DNA of 64,000 nucleotides from assembly GCA_963817485.1 (NCBI GenBank), contig CAWFOR010000026.1, forward strand, positions 124,001 through 188,000. Direction: 5' to 3'. The DNA is from Hyphomicrobium_A sp963817485 (lineage in GTDB: Bacteria > Pseudomonadota > Alphaproteobacteria > Rhizobiales > Hyphomicrobiaceae). Shown piece by piece: positions 1 through 14,675 of this stretch. The number at the start of each line of letters is the position of its first letter. Position 1 is the stretch's first letter. The translations under genes were made by a program, and so were the position numbers. The notes under the pieces were generated by a model. It was not told where the DNA came from. It ran no database searches and saw only the letters and a list, made by a program, of their open reading frames with translations.

Positions 1-618
<618 letters not shown>

Positions 619-639
619 GGGTCTTCGAGCCTCTCTGAC

Positions 640-1467
640 TTAAGCGGCTTTGTGCTGGTTTTCGCGCGCGATGATCTCGGTCGCGAGCTTGATGTAGGCT
701 TGGCTGCCGGCGCAGTCGAAATCGTAGAGCAGGATCGGCTTGCCGTGCGAGGGCGCCTCGGCGACGCGGATGTTGCGCGGGATGATGGTCTCGTAGACCT
801 TCGGCCCGAAGAAGGCGCGCACGTTGTCGGCGACCTCGCGCGAGAGCGCGGTGCGCGCGTCGTGCATGGTGAGGACGACACCCTGGATCTCGAGCCGCGG
901 GTTGAGCGTGGAGCGGATCTGGTCGATCGTCTCCTTCAACTGCGAGATGCCTTCCAGCGCGAAGAACTCGCACTGCACCGGCACCAGCACCGCATGCGCG
1001 GCCGTCATGGCGTTGAGCGTCAGCAGGTTCAGCGACGGCGGGCAGTCGATGAGAACGAATTTGAAGGTCTTGTCCGGCGGGAGGCTGCGTTGATGCGCGG
1101 CAAGCCCGCTCATGGCGTCGCGCAGCTTGAAGGCGCGGTTGGTGTCGGTCAGAGTTGTATCGATCCCCACGAGATCGGCGTTCGCCGGCACGATGTGCAG
1201 GCCCGGCACCGCGGTCGGCAGCGCCGCCTCCATGACGCTGCAGGTGCCTGAGAGCACGTCGAACGAGGTGCGCGTGCGGTTGTCGGCGGCGATGCCGAGG
1301 CCGGTCGAGGCGTTGCCCTGCGAATCGAGGTCGATGACCAGCACCCGCTCACCGATCGAGGCGAGCGCGGTGCCCAAATTGATCGCGGTCGTCGTCTTGC
1401 CGACGCCGCCCTTCTGGTTGGCGACCGCAAGCGTGCGCGGCTCGCCGGCTCCCATCTTCGCGCTCAT
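640..1467 (-). CDS. parA: ParA/Soj chromosome partitioning ATPase
   Basis: ParA is a Walker-type ATPase that forms a nucleoid-bound gradient and pulls ParB-parS complexes. The 275 residues have the deviant Walker A box KGGVGKTT (19-26), the IDLDSQGN segment and Walker B (FVLIDCPPSL). I chose the ATG at 1467 because it overlaps the rsmG stop as ATGA and the protein then begins MSAKMGAGEPRTLAVANQKG; the longer upstream reading is rsmG out of frame. parB follows after a 21-bp gap. The gene is intact. Confidence 0.97.
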   Translation of the reverse strand: MSAKMGAGEPRTLAVANQKGGVGKTTTAINLGTALASIGERVLVIDLDSQGNASTGLGIAADNRTRTSFDVLSGTCSVMEAALPTAVPGLHIVPANADLVGIDTTLTDTNRAFKLRDAMSGLAAHQRSLPPDKTFKFVLIDCPPSLNLLTLNAMTAAHAVLVPVQCEFFALEGISQLKETIDQIRSTLNPRLEIQGVVLTMHDARTALSREVADNVRAFFGPKVYETIIPRNIRVAEAPSHGKPILLYDFDCAGSQAYIKLATEIIARENQHKAA

Positions 1468-2132
1468 CGCGAATGACCCTCCGTCTTGGCGTTCAACGCG
1501 CGGATTACGACGATTCGGCCGCTGGTGTCGGTCAGGCTCGGGTGCAGCTCGGCCTCGAAATTCCAAAGCTTACTAGCCGCCGCGACCTCGGCTTCCGCCT
1601 CACGGCCCTTGAGAAACAGCCCGATTGTGGGGCCGGAAAAGAAGGGCGCGGACAACTCGAGGAGCCGGGGCAGCGGGGCCAGAGCGCGCGCCGAAACGAC
1701 ATCCACAGGGTCAAGCTTAGCCTGAGTCGCGGTTTTTTCGATTCTTGCCCCCAGGATGTCCACAGTGACCCCCGTCCGGCGGGCCACTTCGGCGAGGAAG
1801 GCGGCCTTGCGGGTATCGCTTTCGACGAGGGTCATGTGGGCGTGCCCGCGCTCGGCGAGAAGAATTGCCAGCACGAGGCCGGGAAAGCCGGCGCCGGAGC
1901 CGAGGTCGAGCCAGCGCTTGGCGCCCGGCGGGGCGAGCGCAAGGAGCTGAGCCGAATCGGCAAAGTGGCGGTGCCAGATTTCGGTAAGCGTGCTTGGGGC
2001 GACGAGATTGATGGTCTTCTGCCACTGCCGCAGCAGCGCAGTCGTAAGTTTCGAGCCGGTCAATCGTTTCACGTGAAACGCCGAAGGCGCGCGCGAAGTC
2101 CTCGGGCGTCGCGATGGCCGCGGGGCGCCCCA

Positions 2133-2133
<1 letters not shown>
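1464..2133 (-). CDS. rsmG: 16S rRNA (guanine-527-N7) methyltransferase RsmG, frame broken once
   Basis: RsmG (GidB) methylates G527 of 16S rRNA using SAM. The SAM-binding motif WLDLGSGAGFPGL is present. The N-terminus (MGRPAAIATPEDFARAFGVS..., from the ATG at 2133) and the catalytic body are in different frames. Removing one G near 2047 joins RLETY directly to TALLRQWQKTINLV, as expected for the family, so I read a single gene of about 222 residues. Its ATG overlaps the mnmG stop as ATGA and its stop overlaps the parA start as ATGA, so the operon is translationally coupled. A perfect parS-like palindrome (2065-2080) lies inside the coding sequence. Confidence 0.9.
2065..2080. promoter_or_regulatory. 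parS-like ParB binding site inside rsmG
   Basis: CGTTTCACGTGAAACG is a perfect 16-bp palindrome matching the bacterial parS consensus TGTTTCACGTGAAACA at 14 of 16 positions. It lies inside rsmG and 0.6 kb from parA, the usual parS neighbourhood. Confidence 0.88.
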
Positions 2134-4007
<1,874 letters not shown>

Positions 4008-4102
4008 CAGCAGGCCTGCAGGGCTTCAACCGGGCGCTTGTACCCGTAGCCGGCTCGGCCCGTCAAAGCGATGCCGCGAATTGGTCCCGCGTGACCGGCA
4101 GC

Positions 4103-4134
4103 AAAAAACCCGGTTGCCGGGAGGGGCAACCGGG
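4103..4134 (-). terminator. Rho-independent terminator after mnmE
   Basis: CCCGGTTGCC (4109-4118) pairs perfectly with GGCAACCGGG (4125-4134) around a 6-nt loop. Read on the minus strand the stem is followed by six T residues (4108-4103). It ends mnmE transcription and separates mnmE from the mnmG operon. Confidence 0.85.
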
Positions 4135-4246
4135 CTGCGTTTGGGGCTAGGGCGCTCAGTGTGCAAGCGCTTTCGCGACCTCAGAATTATCAGCAGCGGC
4201 TTACGCCAACCTGACTGGCATTCCCCGCCCGATACCCCTTTCGACG

Positions 4247-4262
4247 GGTTTCACGTGAAACA
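4247..4262. promoter_or_regulatory. parS-like site between mnmE and mnmG
   Basis: GGTTTCACGTGAAACA matches the parS consensus with a perfect right half and inner 14-bp palindrome. It lies immediately downstream of the mnmE stop codon, 8 bp away. Confidence 0.85.
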
Positions 4263-4270
4263 TCGCGGGC

Positions 4271-5606
4271 TTATTTGCCGATGCAGAAGCGGCCGAAAAT
4301 CTCGCCCAGCACGTCCTCCACATCGACCCGGCCGGTGATGCGCCCGAGCGCATGCGCCGCCCGACGCAAGTCCTCTGCACGAAGCTCAAAATCACTCGAA
4401 ACACCGCTCAAAAAGGCCTGCAAATCCACCAAACACGCCTGCAATTGCTGCCTATAGCGCGTACGCGTGATGGCGGGGGACGCGCCAACCCCAATGCGGT
4501 CACGCGCGATATCCCCGAGGCGGCGGGTGAGGACATCTATCCCCGCGCCCGTCTTGGCCGAAACGGCGAGCACCTCGGGGGTGGCCTTGGCCCCGGGGAG
4601 ATCTATTTTGTTGGAGGCGCGGAGAAGAAACTTATCCCCGCGCGCCGCGAGCTCGGGCGGGGGAGGGGCCGCGTCGGCGGCGCTCGCATCGCTCAGCCAG
4701 ACGACGAGGTCGGCTTCGCGCGCATGCGCCAGCGTTCGCCGGATGCCCTCGCGCTCGATCGACCCTTGCGGCTCGCGGATGCCGGCGGTGTCGGACACGA
4801 TCACCGGATAGCCGCCGAGGTCGAGCCGCACCTCGATCACGTCGCGCGTCGTCCCGGCCTCCTCCGAGACGATCGCAGCCTCGCGCCTAGCGAGCGCGTT
4901 GAGCAGGCTCGACTTGCCCACGTTGGGCGGGCCCGCGAGCACGACGCGGAAGCCCTCGCGCAGGATCTCGCCGCGGTTGCCGTCGTCGAGATGCTGAGCG
5001 ATGGCCTCCTGCAGCCGCCCGACGATCCCGCGCGCGAGCCCGAAAGCCTCGCTCGCGACATCCGCCTCATCGGAGAAGTCGATGACCGCCTCGACGAGGG
5101 CGCTGGCGCGGATGATCTCGGTCCGCCAGCCCTCATAGAGCTCGGACAAGGCGCCGCCCATCTGGCTCAGCGCCTGGCGCCGCTGAGCGTCGGTCTCGGC
5201 GTCGATGAGATCGGCGAGGCCCTCGGCTTCGGCGAGATCGATCTTGCCGTTGGCAAAGGCGCGGCTGGCGAATTCTCCCGGCTCGGCCAGACGGCATCCG
5301 GGCTGGCGCGCGAGCGCGGCGAGCACGGCCTTGACGATCGCCGCAGCCGCCGTGGAGGTGGAATTCGGCCATGTCTTCGCCGGTCTCGCTACGCGGCGCG
5401 GCGAACCAAAGGACGAGCCCCTCGTCGAGCGTTTCGCCGCTCGCGGGGTCGCGGATGTTGCGCAACGCGGCCATGCGCTTCTTCGGTCGTGGCGGCGCCA
5501 ATGCGTCGATCACGTCCCCGGCCCGCGGGCCCGATACGCGCACGACCGCGACGCCCGCCCGCCCGGGCGCGCTCGACAGCGCAAAGATCGTCGGTGCCTC
5601 ATCCAT
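4271..5606 (-). CDS. mnmE: tRNA modification GTPase MnmE (TrmE), frame broken once
   Basis: MnmE is the K+-activated GTPase partner of MnmG. The N-terminal formyl-THF-binding domain begins MDEAPTIFALSSAPGRAGVA. The G domain has GPPNVGKSSL (G1), DTAG (G3) and NKID (G4), and the protein ends in the hallmark FCIGK motif. The N-terminal part (to EFHLHGG) and the remainder are one base out of frame near 5345. Bridged, the product is about 445 residues, the family length. The terminator at 4103-4134 follows. In many alphaproteobacteria rho lies directly upstream, but here two plus-strand genes intervene. Confidence 0.93.
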
Positions 5607-5679
5607 GCTTTTGGACTACTCGTACGCATGCGCGGCGTCCATTCGGCAGACGTCCGGAGCCTCCGATCCGGGAAACGGC

Positions 5680-7708
<2,029 letters not shown>

Positions 7709-7847
7709 GAATCGCAATCGCAACAACCTGCCTGGAAGCGCCGAGGGTCTGCTCCTACTTTGAGGAAAGCGCCGCCGCACCAGCTTCGAGGCGAAACCCC
7801 AAAGCCCGTTTGCAGGTTGTCTGACTAACTTGTTCGGAGACCGGTTG

Positions 7848-8816
7848 ATGCCATCCCTGCGCTCCATCGTGCGCTACGGCTACGCACCGTTCATGATGTT
7901 CGGCATGACGGGTGCTGCCTATTGGGTGGTCTCGGATCTCGTCGTCGCCCGCGGGCACACCTGGGCCTACCTGCTGCTCGTGCCGCTGCTCGTGCTCGCC
8001 TACGCGATTGCGTTCCAGGCGGAGAAGATCGCTCCGTTCTTCGAGAACTGGAACGATCACGAGGCACACGGCGACAACACCTCAAACTTCCTGCACATCA
8101 TCGTCTACGAGTATCAGGCGACGGTTGCGGTGCTGCTGATCCCGGTGATCTGCTGGCTGTTCCCCTTCCAGGGCATCTGGCCGACGCAGTGGCCGATGTG
8201 GGGGCAAGTGCTGATCGCGTTTATCGCCGCCGACTTCGCCTTCATGATGATGCACTACCTTTCCCACCGCTACGCGCCGCTGTGGCGGCTGCATGCGGTG
8301 CATCACGGTGTCGGGCGCCTCTACGGCATGAACGGCGTATTGCGCCATCCGCTGCATCAGATCATCGACATGATCGTCGGCAACGCGCCGCTGGTCATCA
8401 TGGGCATGCCGGTGCCGGTCGCGGTCGTGCTGGGCTTCCTCATCTCGATGACGCTGATCGTGCAGCACTCGAACGTGGATGCGCGGCTCGGGCCGCTGCA
8501 GAAGCACCTGTCGATCGGGCGCATCCACCATCTGCATCACGTCAACTGGGGCACCGAGGGCGACTGCAATTTCGGGCTGCTGCTGACCGTGTGGGACCGC
8601 ATGCTCGGCACCTTCCAGGAGACGCCGTCGCGGCCGATCACGGCGTCCGACCTCGGCGTCGACGAGCTGCCGAACTTCCCCAAGAGCTATTGGGATCAGT
8701 TGTTCCTGCCGATCCACTACAAGCCCGGCCAAGGCGAGCCCGAGCGCTATCGCAAGGCAGCCGAGCCCGCGACGCCGGCGCAGGAAGCGCGCCGCATCGT
8801 CGACGCCGCGGAGTAG
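7848..8816 (+). CDS. Sterol desaturase / fatty acid hydroxylase family membrane protein
   Basis: A 322-residue integral membrane di-iron oxygenase of the fatty acid hydroxylase superfamily, which desaturates or hydroxylates lipids or sterol-like substrates. The exact substrate cannot be told. The histidine boxes that bind the di-iron centre are HYLSH (136-140), HAVHH (149-153) and HHLHH (227-231), set among at least four hydrophobic segments. I prefer the ATG at 7848, preceded by CGGAGA, over a TTG 18 bp upstream. With the DUF255 gene it forms a two-gene insertion between mnmE and rho. It ends at a convergent junction with rho that carries a palindromic repeat. Confidence 0.87.
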   Translation: MPSLRSIVRYGYAPFMMFGMTGAAYWVVSDLVVARGHTWAYLLLVPLLVLAYAIAFQAEKIAPFFENWNDHEAHGDNTSNFLHIIVYEYQATVAVLLIPVICWLFPFQGIWPTQWPMWGQVLIAFIAADFAFMMMHYLSHRYAPLWRLHAVHHGVGRLYGMNGVLRHPLHQIIDMIVGNAPLVIMGMPVPVAVVLGFLISMTLIVQHSNVDARLGPLQKHLSIGRIHHLHHVNWGTEGDCNFGLLLTVWDRMLGTFQETPSRPITASDLGVDELPNFPKSYWDQLFLPIHYKPGQGEPERYRKAAEPATPAQEARRIVDAAE

Positions 8817-8839
8817 CGGCTTCTACGCGAGATAGTCTC

Positions 8840-8872
8840 ACTTCACCTCTCCCTCAGCGGGAGAGGTGAAGT
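8840..8872. repeat. Palindromic intergenic repeat, short form (copy 1)
   Basis: ACTTCACCTCTCCC (8840-8853) and its exact complement (8859-8872) flank the loop TCAGC. It lies between convergent genes (fatty acid hydroxylase and rho). The same CACCTCTCCC/GGGAGAGGTG core recurs at 16088, 30256, 41479 and, decayed, 44080. Confidence 0.85.
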
Positions 8873-8891
8873 TCCGCGAACCGCTCACACG

Positions 8892-8921
8892 AAAAAAGGG
8901 CCGCTGGTGTTGCGGCCCTTT
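8892..8921 (-). terminator. Rho-independent terminator of rho
   Basis: AAAGGGCCGC (8895-8904) and GCGGCCCTTT (8912-8921) form a 10-bp stem with a 7-nt loop. On the minus strand it is followed by a T run (8897-8892). It ends the rho transcript, 29 bp after the stop codon. Confidence 0.85.
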
Positions 8922-8949
8922 CGCGTTTCGGTGCTGGCGCGAGGCGCCT

Positions 8950-10215
<1,266 letters not shown>

Positions 10216-10452
10216 GAAAAGGCTCCGAACGGCCTCGGCAGGTGGGGCGGGAAGAAAGGGGGTGCCGGGCCTGGGTGGTAGGTGGGAGAATTCGCAGTCG
10301 TGGCCAACGCCACGGCGCGGTCAGCCTTGCCCTTTTGAGAGAGGGCTACGGCGACCAACCCATAGGCCTGAGAGGCCCCGAGTTGATGCGGAATTCGATT
10401 TTGTATAGCAGAGGAAACGGCCCACGAAAAGCCGCCTTCGCAACTATTCTCG

Positions 10453-10872
10453 TCAAAAAGGCTTTACAATCACCAATATAACGATCCCGATCAGCAGAAC
10501 CGTCGGTACCTCGTTGGCGATGCGGTAAAACTTCACCGAGCGGGTGTTGCGGTCCTCGGCGAAAGCCTTCCGCCAGCGGCCAAGGTCGTGGTGGAACCAA
10601 CTCAGCGCCAGCACCAGGACGAATTTGGCCTGCAGCCAGCCGTCCATGTAGACGCCCTCCCACCAGGCGAGGGTCGGCCCCGTGATCCAAACGACGATCA
10701 TCGCCGGGTTCATGATGACGCGCAGGAGCCGGCGCTCCATGACCTTGAAGGTGGCGGAGAGCTCCGAGCCGGGCTCCGCGGCGGCGTGATAGACGTAGAG
10801 GCGCGGCAGATAGAACAGCCCGGCGAACCAGGCGATCACCGCGATCACATGCAGGGCCTTGAGCCAGAGCAT
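10453..10872 (-). CDS. hemJ: Protoporphyrinogen IX oxidase HemJ
   Basis: HemJ is a small membrane protoporphyrinogen oxidase that replaces HemG/HemY in most alphaproteobacteria. The 139 residues begin MLWLKALHVIAVIAWFAGLF with the conserved early His (residue 8), then YLPRLYVYHA, four hydrophobic helices and the conserved RxxxNE segment (RIANEVPT). It begins 5 bp after hemE, so the two haem genes are one operon. Confidence 0.93.
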   Translation of the reverse strand: MLWLKALHVIAVIAWFAGLFYLPRLYVYHAAAEPGSELSATFKVMERRLLRVIMNPAMIVVWITGPTLAWWEGVYMDGWLQAKFVLVLALSWFHHDLGRWRKAFAEDRNTRSVKFYRIANEVPTVLLIGIVILVIVKPF

Positions 10873-10877
10873 CGGGG

Positions 10878-11942
10878 CTAGCCGGCCTCTCCGCGCACAA
10901 GCGCGACGAGGCGCGCGACGTTCTCGGGCGGCGTTTGCGGGACGATGCCGTGGCCCAGGTTGAAGATGAATGGCAGCCCGCGCATCGTGGCGAGAATCTC
11001 CCTCACGCGCCGCTCCATCGCTTCGCCGCCGGCAACGAGCAGCAGAGGATCGAGATTGCCCTGCACCGCGATACCGCTTTTGCCGAGCGCGCGCATCGCG
11101 CTCAAAGGCTCGGTCGTGTCGCAGCCGATGCCATCGACGTGCGTCGTCTCGACGTAGCGCTTCGCGTTCTCACCCGCGCCGCGCGGAAAGCCGATGATCG
11201 GAACGCCCGGATGCCGCGCCTTCAGCTCTGTCACGATTCGCTTGGTCGGCGCCACCACCCAGGCGTCGAACTCCGGCTCCGGCAAGCTACCGGCCCAACT
11301 GTCGAAGATCTGCAGCGCGTCGGCGCCAGCGCGCACCTGACCATCGAGGTACGCGATCGAGGTCTCGACGACGATGTCGATGAGCTTGGAAAAACCTGTG
11401 CGATCGCGGTAGGCCCACAGCCGCGCGGCCGCCTGATCGGCCGAGCCCTCGCCGGCGACCATGTAGGTCGCGACCGTCCACGGCGCGCCGCAAAACCCGA
11501 TCAGCGCCGTCTCGCGCGGTAGGCCTTCGCGCACGCGTGCCACGGTCTCGAACACCTTGGAAAATTTCTCGCCCATCATCACCGCGTCGAGTCGCGACAG
11601 CTCGCGCTCCGACGTGATGGGCTCGAGCGACGGGCCCTCGCCCTCGCGAAACGCGACGTGCTGGCCGAGCGCATCCGGAACGACGAGGATGTCCGAAAAC
11701 AGGATCGCCGCATCGAAGCCGAAACGGCGGATCGGCTGCAGCGTCACCTCGGCGGCGAGCTCAGGCGTGTAGCAGAGATCGAGGAAGCCGCCCGCTTTCT
11801 CCCGCACCGCACGATACTCGGCGAGGTAGCGGCCGGCCTGGCGCATGAGCCACATGGGAGGCGGCGAGAGGGCTTCGCCACTGAGCACCTGCAGCAGCCG
11901 CTTGGAGCTGGGCTTCGTCTTGGCAACCGCGGCTTTGTGCAT
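10878..11942 (-). CDS. hemE: Uroporphyrinogen decarboxylase
   Basis: HemE decarboxylates uroporphyrinogen III to coproporphyrinogen III in haem synthesis. The 354 residues carry the substrate-binding PMWLMRQAGRYLAEYR motif near residue 30, GFCGAPWTVATYM and IGFPRGAG. The gene is intact. It is the leftmost member of a divergent pair with ppsR; hemE is the classical marker gene flanking the replication origin of Caulobacter and Rickettsia. Confidence 0.98.
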   Translation of the reverse strand: MHKAAVAKTKPSSKRLLQVLSGEALSPPPMWLMRQAGRYLAEYRAVREKAGGFLDLCYTPELAAEVTLQPIRRFGFDAAILFSDILVVPDALGQHVAFREGEGPSLEPITSERELSRLDAVMMGEKFSKVFETVARVREGLPRETALIGFCGAPWTVATYMVAGEGSADQAAARLWAYRDRTGFSKLIDIVVETSIAYLDGQVRAGADALQIFDSWAGSLPEPEFDAWVVAPTKRIVTELKARHPGVPIIGFPRGAGENAKRYVETTHVDGIGCDTTEPLSAMRALGKSGIAVQGNLDPLLLVAGGEAMERRVREILATMRGLPFIFNLGHGIVPQTPPENVARLVALVRGEAG

Positions 11943-12380
11943 GTGCTCTCTTAACTTGAGAATAGACTTCTCAGACTCTTTTTGTTTCTCTTGTTAGGGC
12001 TTTGGGTTGCGAGGATATCCCGCTTGTCCTAGCCCATTCCCAAGGTTGCGCACAGGGGCGCCCGCAGCATGCCGCATCTCGTGGGCGCTCACGCACCGAC
12101 CTACTAGGGTAGTTAAAGGCACCCTCTTTCAAGAGCATGAGCGAGCTCGGGTCGCTGCAACTGAAAGCGCTCGCCTGTAGACAAAAGAAGGATGAGCATC
12201 CGACAAGCCACCAATCCTCAAGGACAGCCGCTTAATGGGTAGCGGAGTTCGCGCGCGCTCGTTTGTGGGCATTCGCGTGGACAAACGAGCAGCGCGCCGG
12301 GAGGGCGGGGTGGCGTTGCATCGGCCCTCTTAATAACTAGGCCACTTTTCAACACGCCGTCCCGCTGGAATCCTTCGCCG
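11943..12380. other. Candidate chromosomal replication origin (oriC) between hemE and ppsR
   Basis: This is a 438-bp non-coding gap between divergent hemE and ppsR, the position of the Caulobacter origin. It has a pyrimidine-rich stretch low in GC at about 11978-12010 and a perfect 10-bp inverted repeat GCTCGTTTGT/ACAAACGAGC (12257-12266 and 12281-12290) whose right arm abuts a weak DnaA-box-like sequence (TTGTCCACG on the minus strand, 7 of 9). I found no perfect DnaA box (TTATCCACA) and no full CtrA site. The gap must also contain the hemE and ppsR promoters. The origin call rests mainly on gene context: the parABS cluster lies 8-12 kb away and the flanking genes point outwards. Confidence 0.55.
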
Positions 12381-13238
12381 ATGACGCACGCCCTGCCGAG
12401 CTTCTTTCACCTGCATCTCGTCTCCGACTCGACGGGCGAGACGCTGACCACGATCGCGAAGGCGGCATCCGTGCAGTATGCGATGGTGCGCCCCATCGAG
12501 CATGTGCATCCCCTCGTGCGCACCGCGCGGCAGTTGAAGCGCGTAATGCAGGAGATCGAGCAGGCGCCCGGCATCGTCCTCTATACCGTCACCAACAAGG
12601 ATCTTTCCGAGCAGCTCGAGCGCCGCTGCGCGGAATTGAAGCTGCCGTGCCTTGCCGTGCTACAGCCGATCATGGGCATCTTCGAGAGCTATCTCGGCGC
12701 CCCGCGCACGCCGACGGTTGCCGGCCAGCACGTGCTCGACGCCGACTACTTCCGGCGCATCGACGCGCTCAATTTCACCATGGCGCACGACGACGGCCAT
12801 CTGCCCGACAACCTCAACGACGCCGACATCATCATTCTCGGCATCTCGCGCACCTCGAAGACGCCGACGAGCATCTATCTGGCGCAGCGCGGCTACAAGA
12901 CCGCGAACGTGCCGCTGGTGCCCGAGCTGCCGCTGGCCGAATCGCTGACGAAGCCGCACACGGCTTTCATCGTGTGCCTGATCGCGAGCCCGGACCGCAT
13001 CGCCGAGATCCGGCGCAACCGCGCCATGCTGCTGTCGGACCGCAACCTCGACGACTACGTCGACCGCGAGCGTATCTCGGCGGAGATCGCCTACTCGCGC
13101 CGCATCTGCGCCAAGAACCGCTGGCCGGTGATCGACGTGACGCGGCGCTCGGTGGAAGAATCGGCTGCGACGATTTTGAAGCTCTTGCACGACAAGAGCG
13201 CGCGGCAGGGCGAGATCGAAGATGACGCCGAAGTCTAG
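12381..13238 (+). CDS. ppsR: Pyruvate phosphate dikinase / PEP synthase regulatory protein (DUF299)
   Basis: A bifunctional serine/threonine kinase-pyrophosphorylase that switches pyruvate phosphate dikinase or PEP synthase on and off. The 285 residues begin with the family motif FFHLHLVSDSTGET and have the P-loop-like GISRTSKT at 154-161. The name ppsR follows E. coli usage; alphaproteobacteria usually have PPDK as target. The gene is intact and starts the maf-aroE-coaE-dnaQ run. Confidence 0.93.
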   Translation: MTHALPSFFHLHLVSDSTGETLTTIAKAASVQYAMVRPIEHVHPLVRTARQLKRVMQEIEQAPGIVLYTVTNKDLSEQLERRCAELKLPCLAVLQPIMGIFESYLGAPRTPTVAGQHVLDADYFRRIDALNFTMAHDDGHLPDNLNDADIIILGISRTSKTPTSIYLAQRGYKTANVPLVPELPLAESLTKPHTAFIVCLIASPDRIAEIRRNRAMLLSDRNLDDYVDRERISAEIAYSRRICAKNRWPVIDVTRRSVEESAATILKLLHDKSARQGEIEDDAEV

Positions 13239-13842
13239 CCTGAGCCAGATCATCCTCGCCTCGACGAGCCGCGCGCGCCGCGAGATGCTGGCCGCCGCCG
13301 GCGTCGCTTTCACGGTGGAGGCGGCCGACGTCGACGAGCCGGCGATCCGCAAGACGCTGCTCGCGGCCAAGTCGGCGGCAACCCCGCCGCAGATTGCGGA
13401 TGCGCTCGCGCGCGCCAAGGCCGAGGACGTGAGCCAGCGGCACAAGGGCTCGCTCGTCATCGGCGGCGACCAAGTGCTGGCACTGGGGACGGAGCTCTTG
13501 ACCAAGGCTAAGGACGAAGCGGCCGCGCGGGCGACCTTGAAGAAGCTCAGGGGTATGACGCACGAGCTGCACTCGGCCGTCGCGCTCGCCGTGGATGGCC
13601 GCGTCCTGTGGACGCACACCGGCACCGCGCGGCTCAAGATGCGCGATTTCTCGGATGCGTTTCTCGAGGAGTATCTCACGCGCGCCGGCGACCGCATCGG
13701 CCAGTCGGTCGGCGCCTACGAGCTCGAGGGTCTGGGCGTACAGCTCTTCGACAAGATCGAGGGCGACTACTTCACGATACTGGGCCTGCCGCTCCTGCCG
13801 CTGCTGGCGGAGCTGCGTGCGCAGGGGATGATCGCGGCATGA
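13222..13842 (+). CDS. maf: Maf-like nucleotide pyrophosphatase
   Basis: Maf proteins hydrolyse non-canonical or modified nucleoside triphosphates and have been linked to septum control. The 206 residues begin with IILASTSRARREML, have the catalytic core VIGGDQVLALG and end with the SVGAYELEGLGVQLFDKIEGD region. The start overlaps ppsR by 17 bp and the stop overlaps aroE as ATGA, so translation is coupled. Confidence 0.92.
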   Translation: MTPKSSLSQIILASTSRARREMLAAAGVAFTVEAADVDEPAIRKTLLAAKSAATPPQIADALARAKAEDVSQRHKGSLVIGGDQVLALGTELLTKAKDEAAARATLKKLRGMTHELHSAVALAVDGRVLWTHTGTARLKMRDFSDAFLEEYLTRAGDRIGQSVGAYELEGLGVQLFDKIEGDYFTILGLPLLPLLAELRAQGMIAA

Positions 13843-14675
13843 AGCGCGCCTGCGTCATCGGCTGGCCCATCGAGCACTCGCGCTCGCCGCTCATCCACAG
13901 CTACTGGCTGAAGAAATACGGCATCGACGGCGCCTATACGAAGGAGGCTGTGCCGCCCGAGGCCGTCACGCAATTCCTGCGCTCGCTCGCGCAGAACGGT
14001 TTCGTCGGCTGCAACGTCACCGTGCCGCACAAGGAGGCGGCGTTCGCGGCCGCCGATGTAAGGGACGCCTCCGCGCTCGCGGTCTCGGCGGCGAATACCT
14101 TGTGGATCGAAGGTGGAAAACTGCATGCGGCCAACACCGACACCTACGGCTTCATGACCTATCTCAAGGAGCGTGCGCCCGGCTGGGATGCAAACGACCT
14201 GCCGGTGTCGATCCTCGGCGCGGGCGGCGCGGCACGCGCGATCATCCATGGCTTCCTCGAGGCCGATGTGCCCGAGGTGCGCGTGTTCAACCGCACGCGC
14301 GGCCGCGCCGATGCGCTGGCTGAGCACTTCGGCCCGCGCGTCAAAGCCTTCGACTGGCGCGAGCGCGGGCGCCGCTCGCGCAAGGCCGCGGTGCTGGTCA
14401 ACACCACGACCATCGGCATGAACGGCGTCGGCAGCCTCGACATCGATTTCCACACCTTCGATCCGACCTGCGTCGTGTGCGATATTGTCTACGTGCCGCT
14501 GGAAACCGAGCTGATCGTGCGCGCGCTCGGCCGCGGCCTGCGCACCGTCGATGGGCTCGGCATGCTGCTGCATCAGGCGGTGCCGGGCTTCGAAAAATGG
14601 TTCGGCGTGCGCCCCGAGGTGACGCGCGAGCTGCGCGACCTGCTGGTCGCCGACATCGAGGCAACCACATGCTGA
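13839..14675 (+). CDS. aroE: Shikimate dehydrogenase
   Basis: AroE reduces 3-dehydroshikimate to shikimate with NADPH in aromatic amino acid synthesis. The 278-residue product starts MKRACVIGWPIEHSRSP (shikimate-binding SRSP), followed by GCNVTVPHKEAA with the catalytic Lys, NTDTYGF, and the NADP Rossmann motif GAGGAARAI. The start ATG overlaps the maf stop and the end overlaps coaE by 7 bp. Confidence 0.96.
   Translation: MKRACVIGWPIEHSRSPLIHSYWLKKYGIDGAYTKEAVPPEAVTQFLRSLAQNGFVGCNVTVPHKEAAFAAADVRDASALAVSAANTLWIEGGKLHAANTDTYGFMTYLKERAPGWDANDLPVSILGAGGAARAIIHGFLEADVPEVRVFNRTRGRADALAEHFGPRVKAFDWRERGRRSRKAAVLVNTTTIGMNGVGSLDIDFHTFDPTCVVCDIVYVPLETELIVRALGRGLRTVDGLGMLLHQAVPGFEKWFGVRPEVTRELRDLLVADIEATTC

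Noticed and set aside
11943..12380. Perfect DnaA boxes or TTAA-N7-TTAA CtrA sites
   Set aside because: I searched by eye on both strands and found only weak matches (TTGTCCACG, TTGCGCACA and a half CtrA site), so none is listed as a feature.
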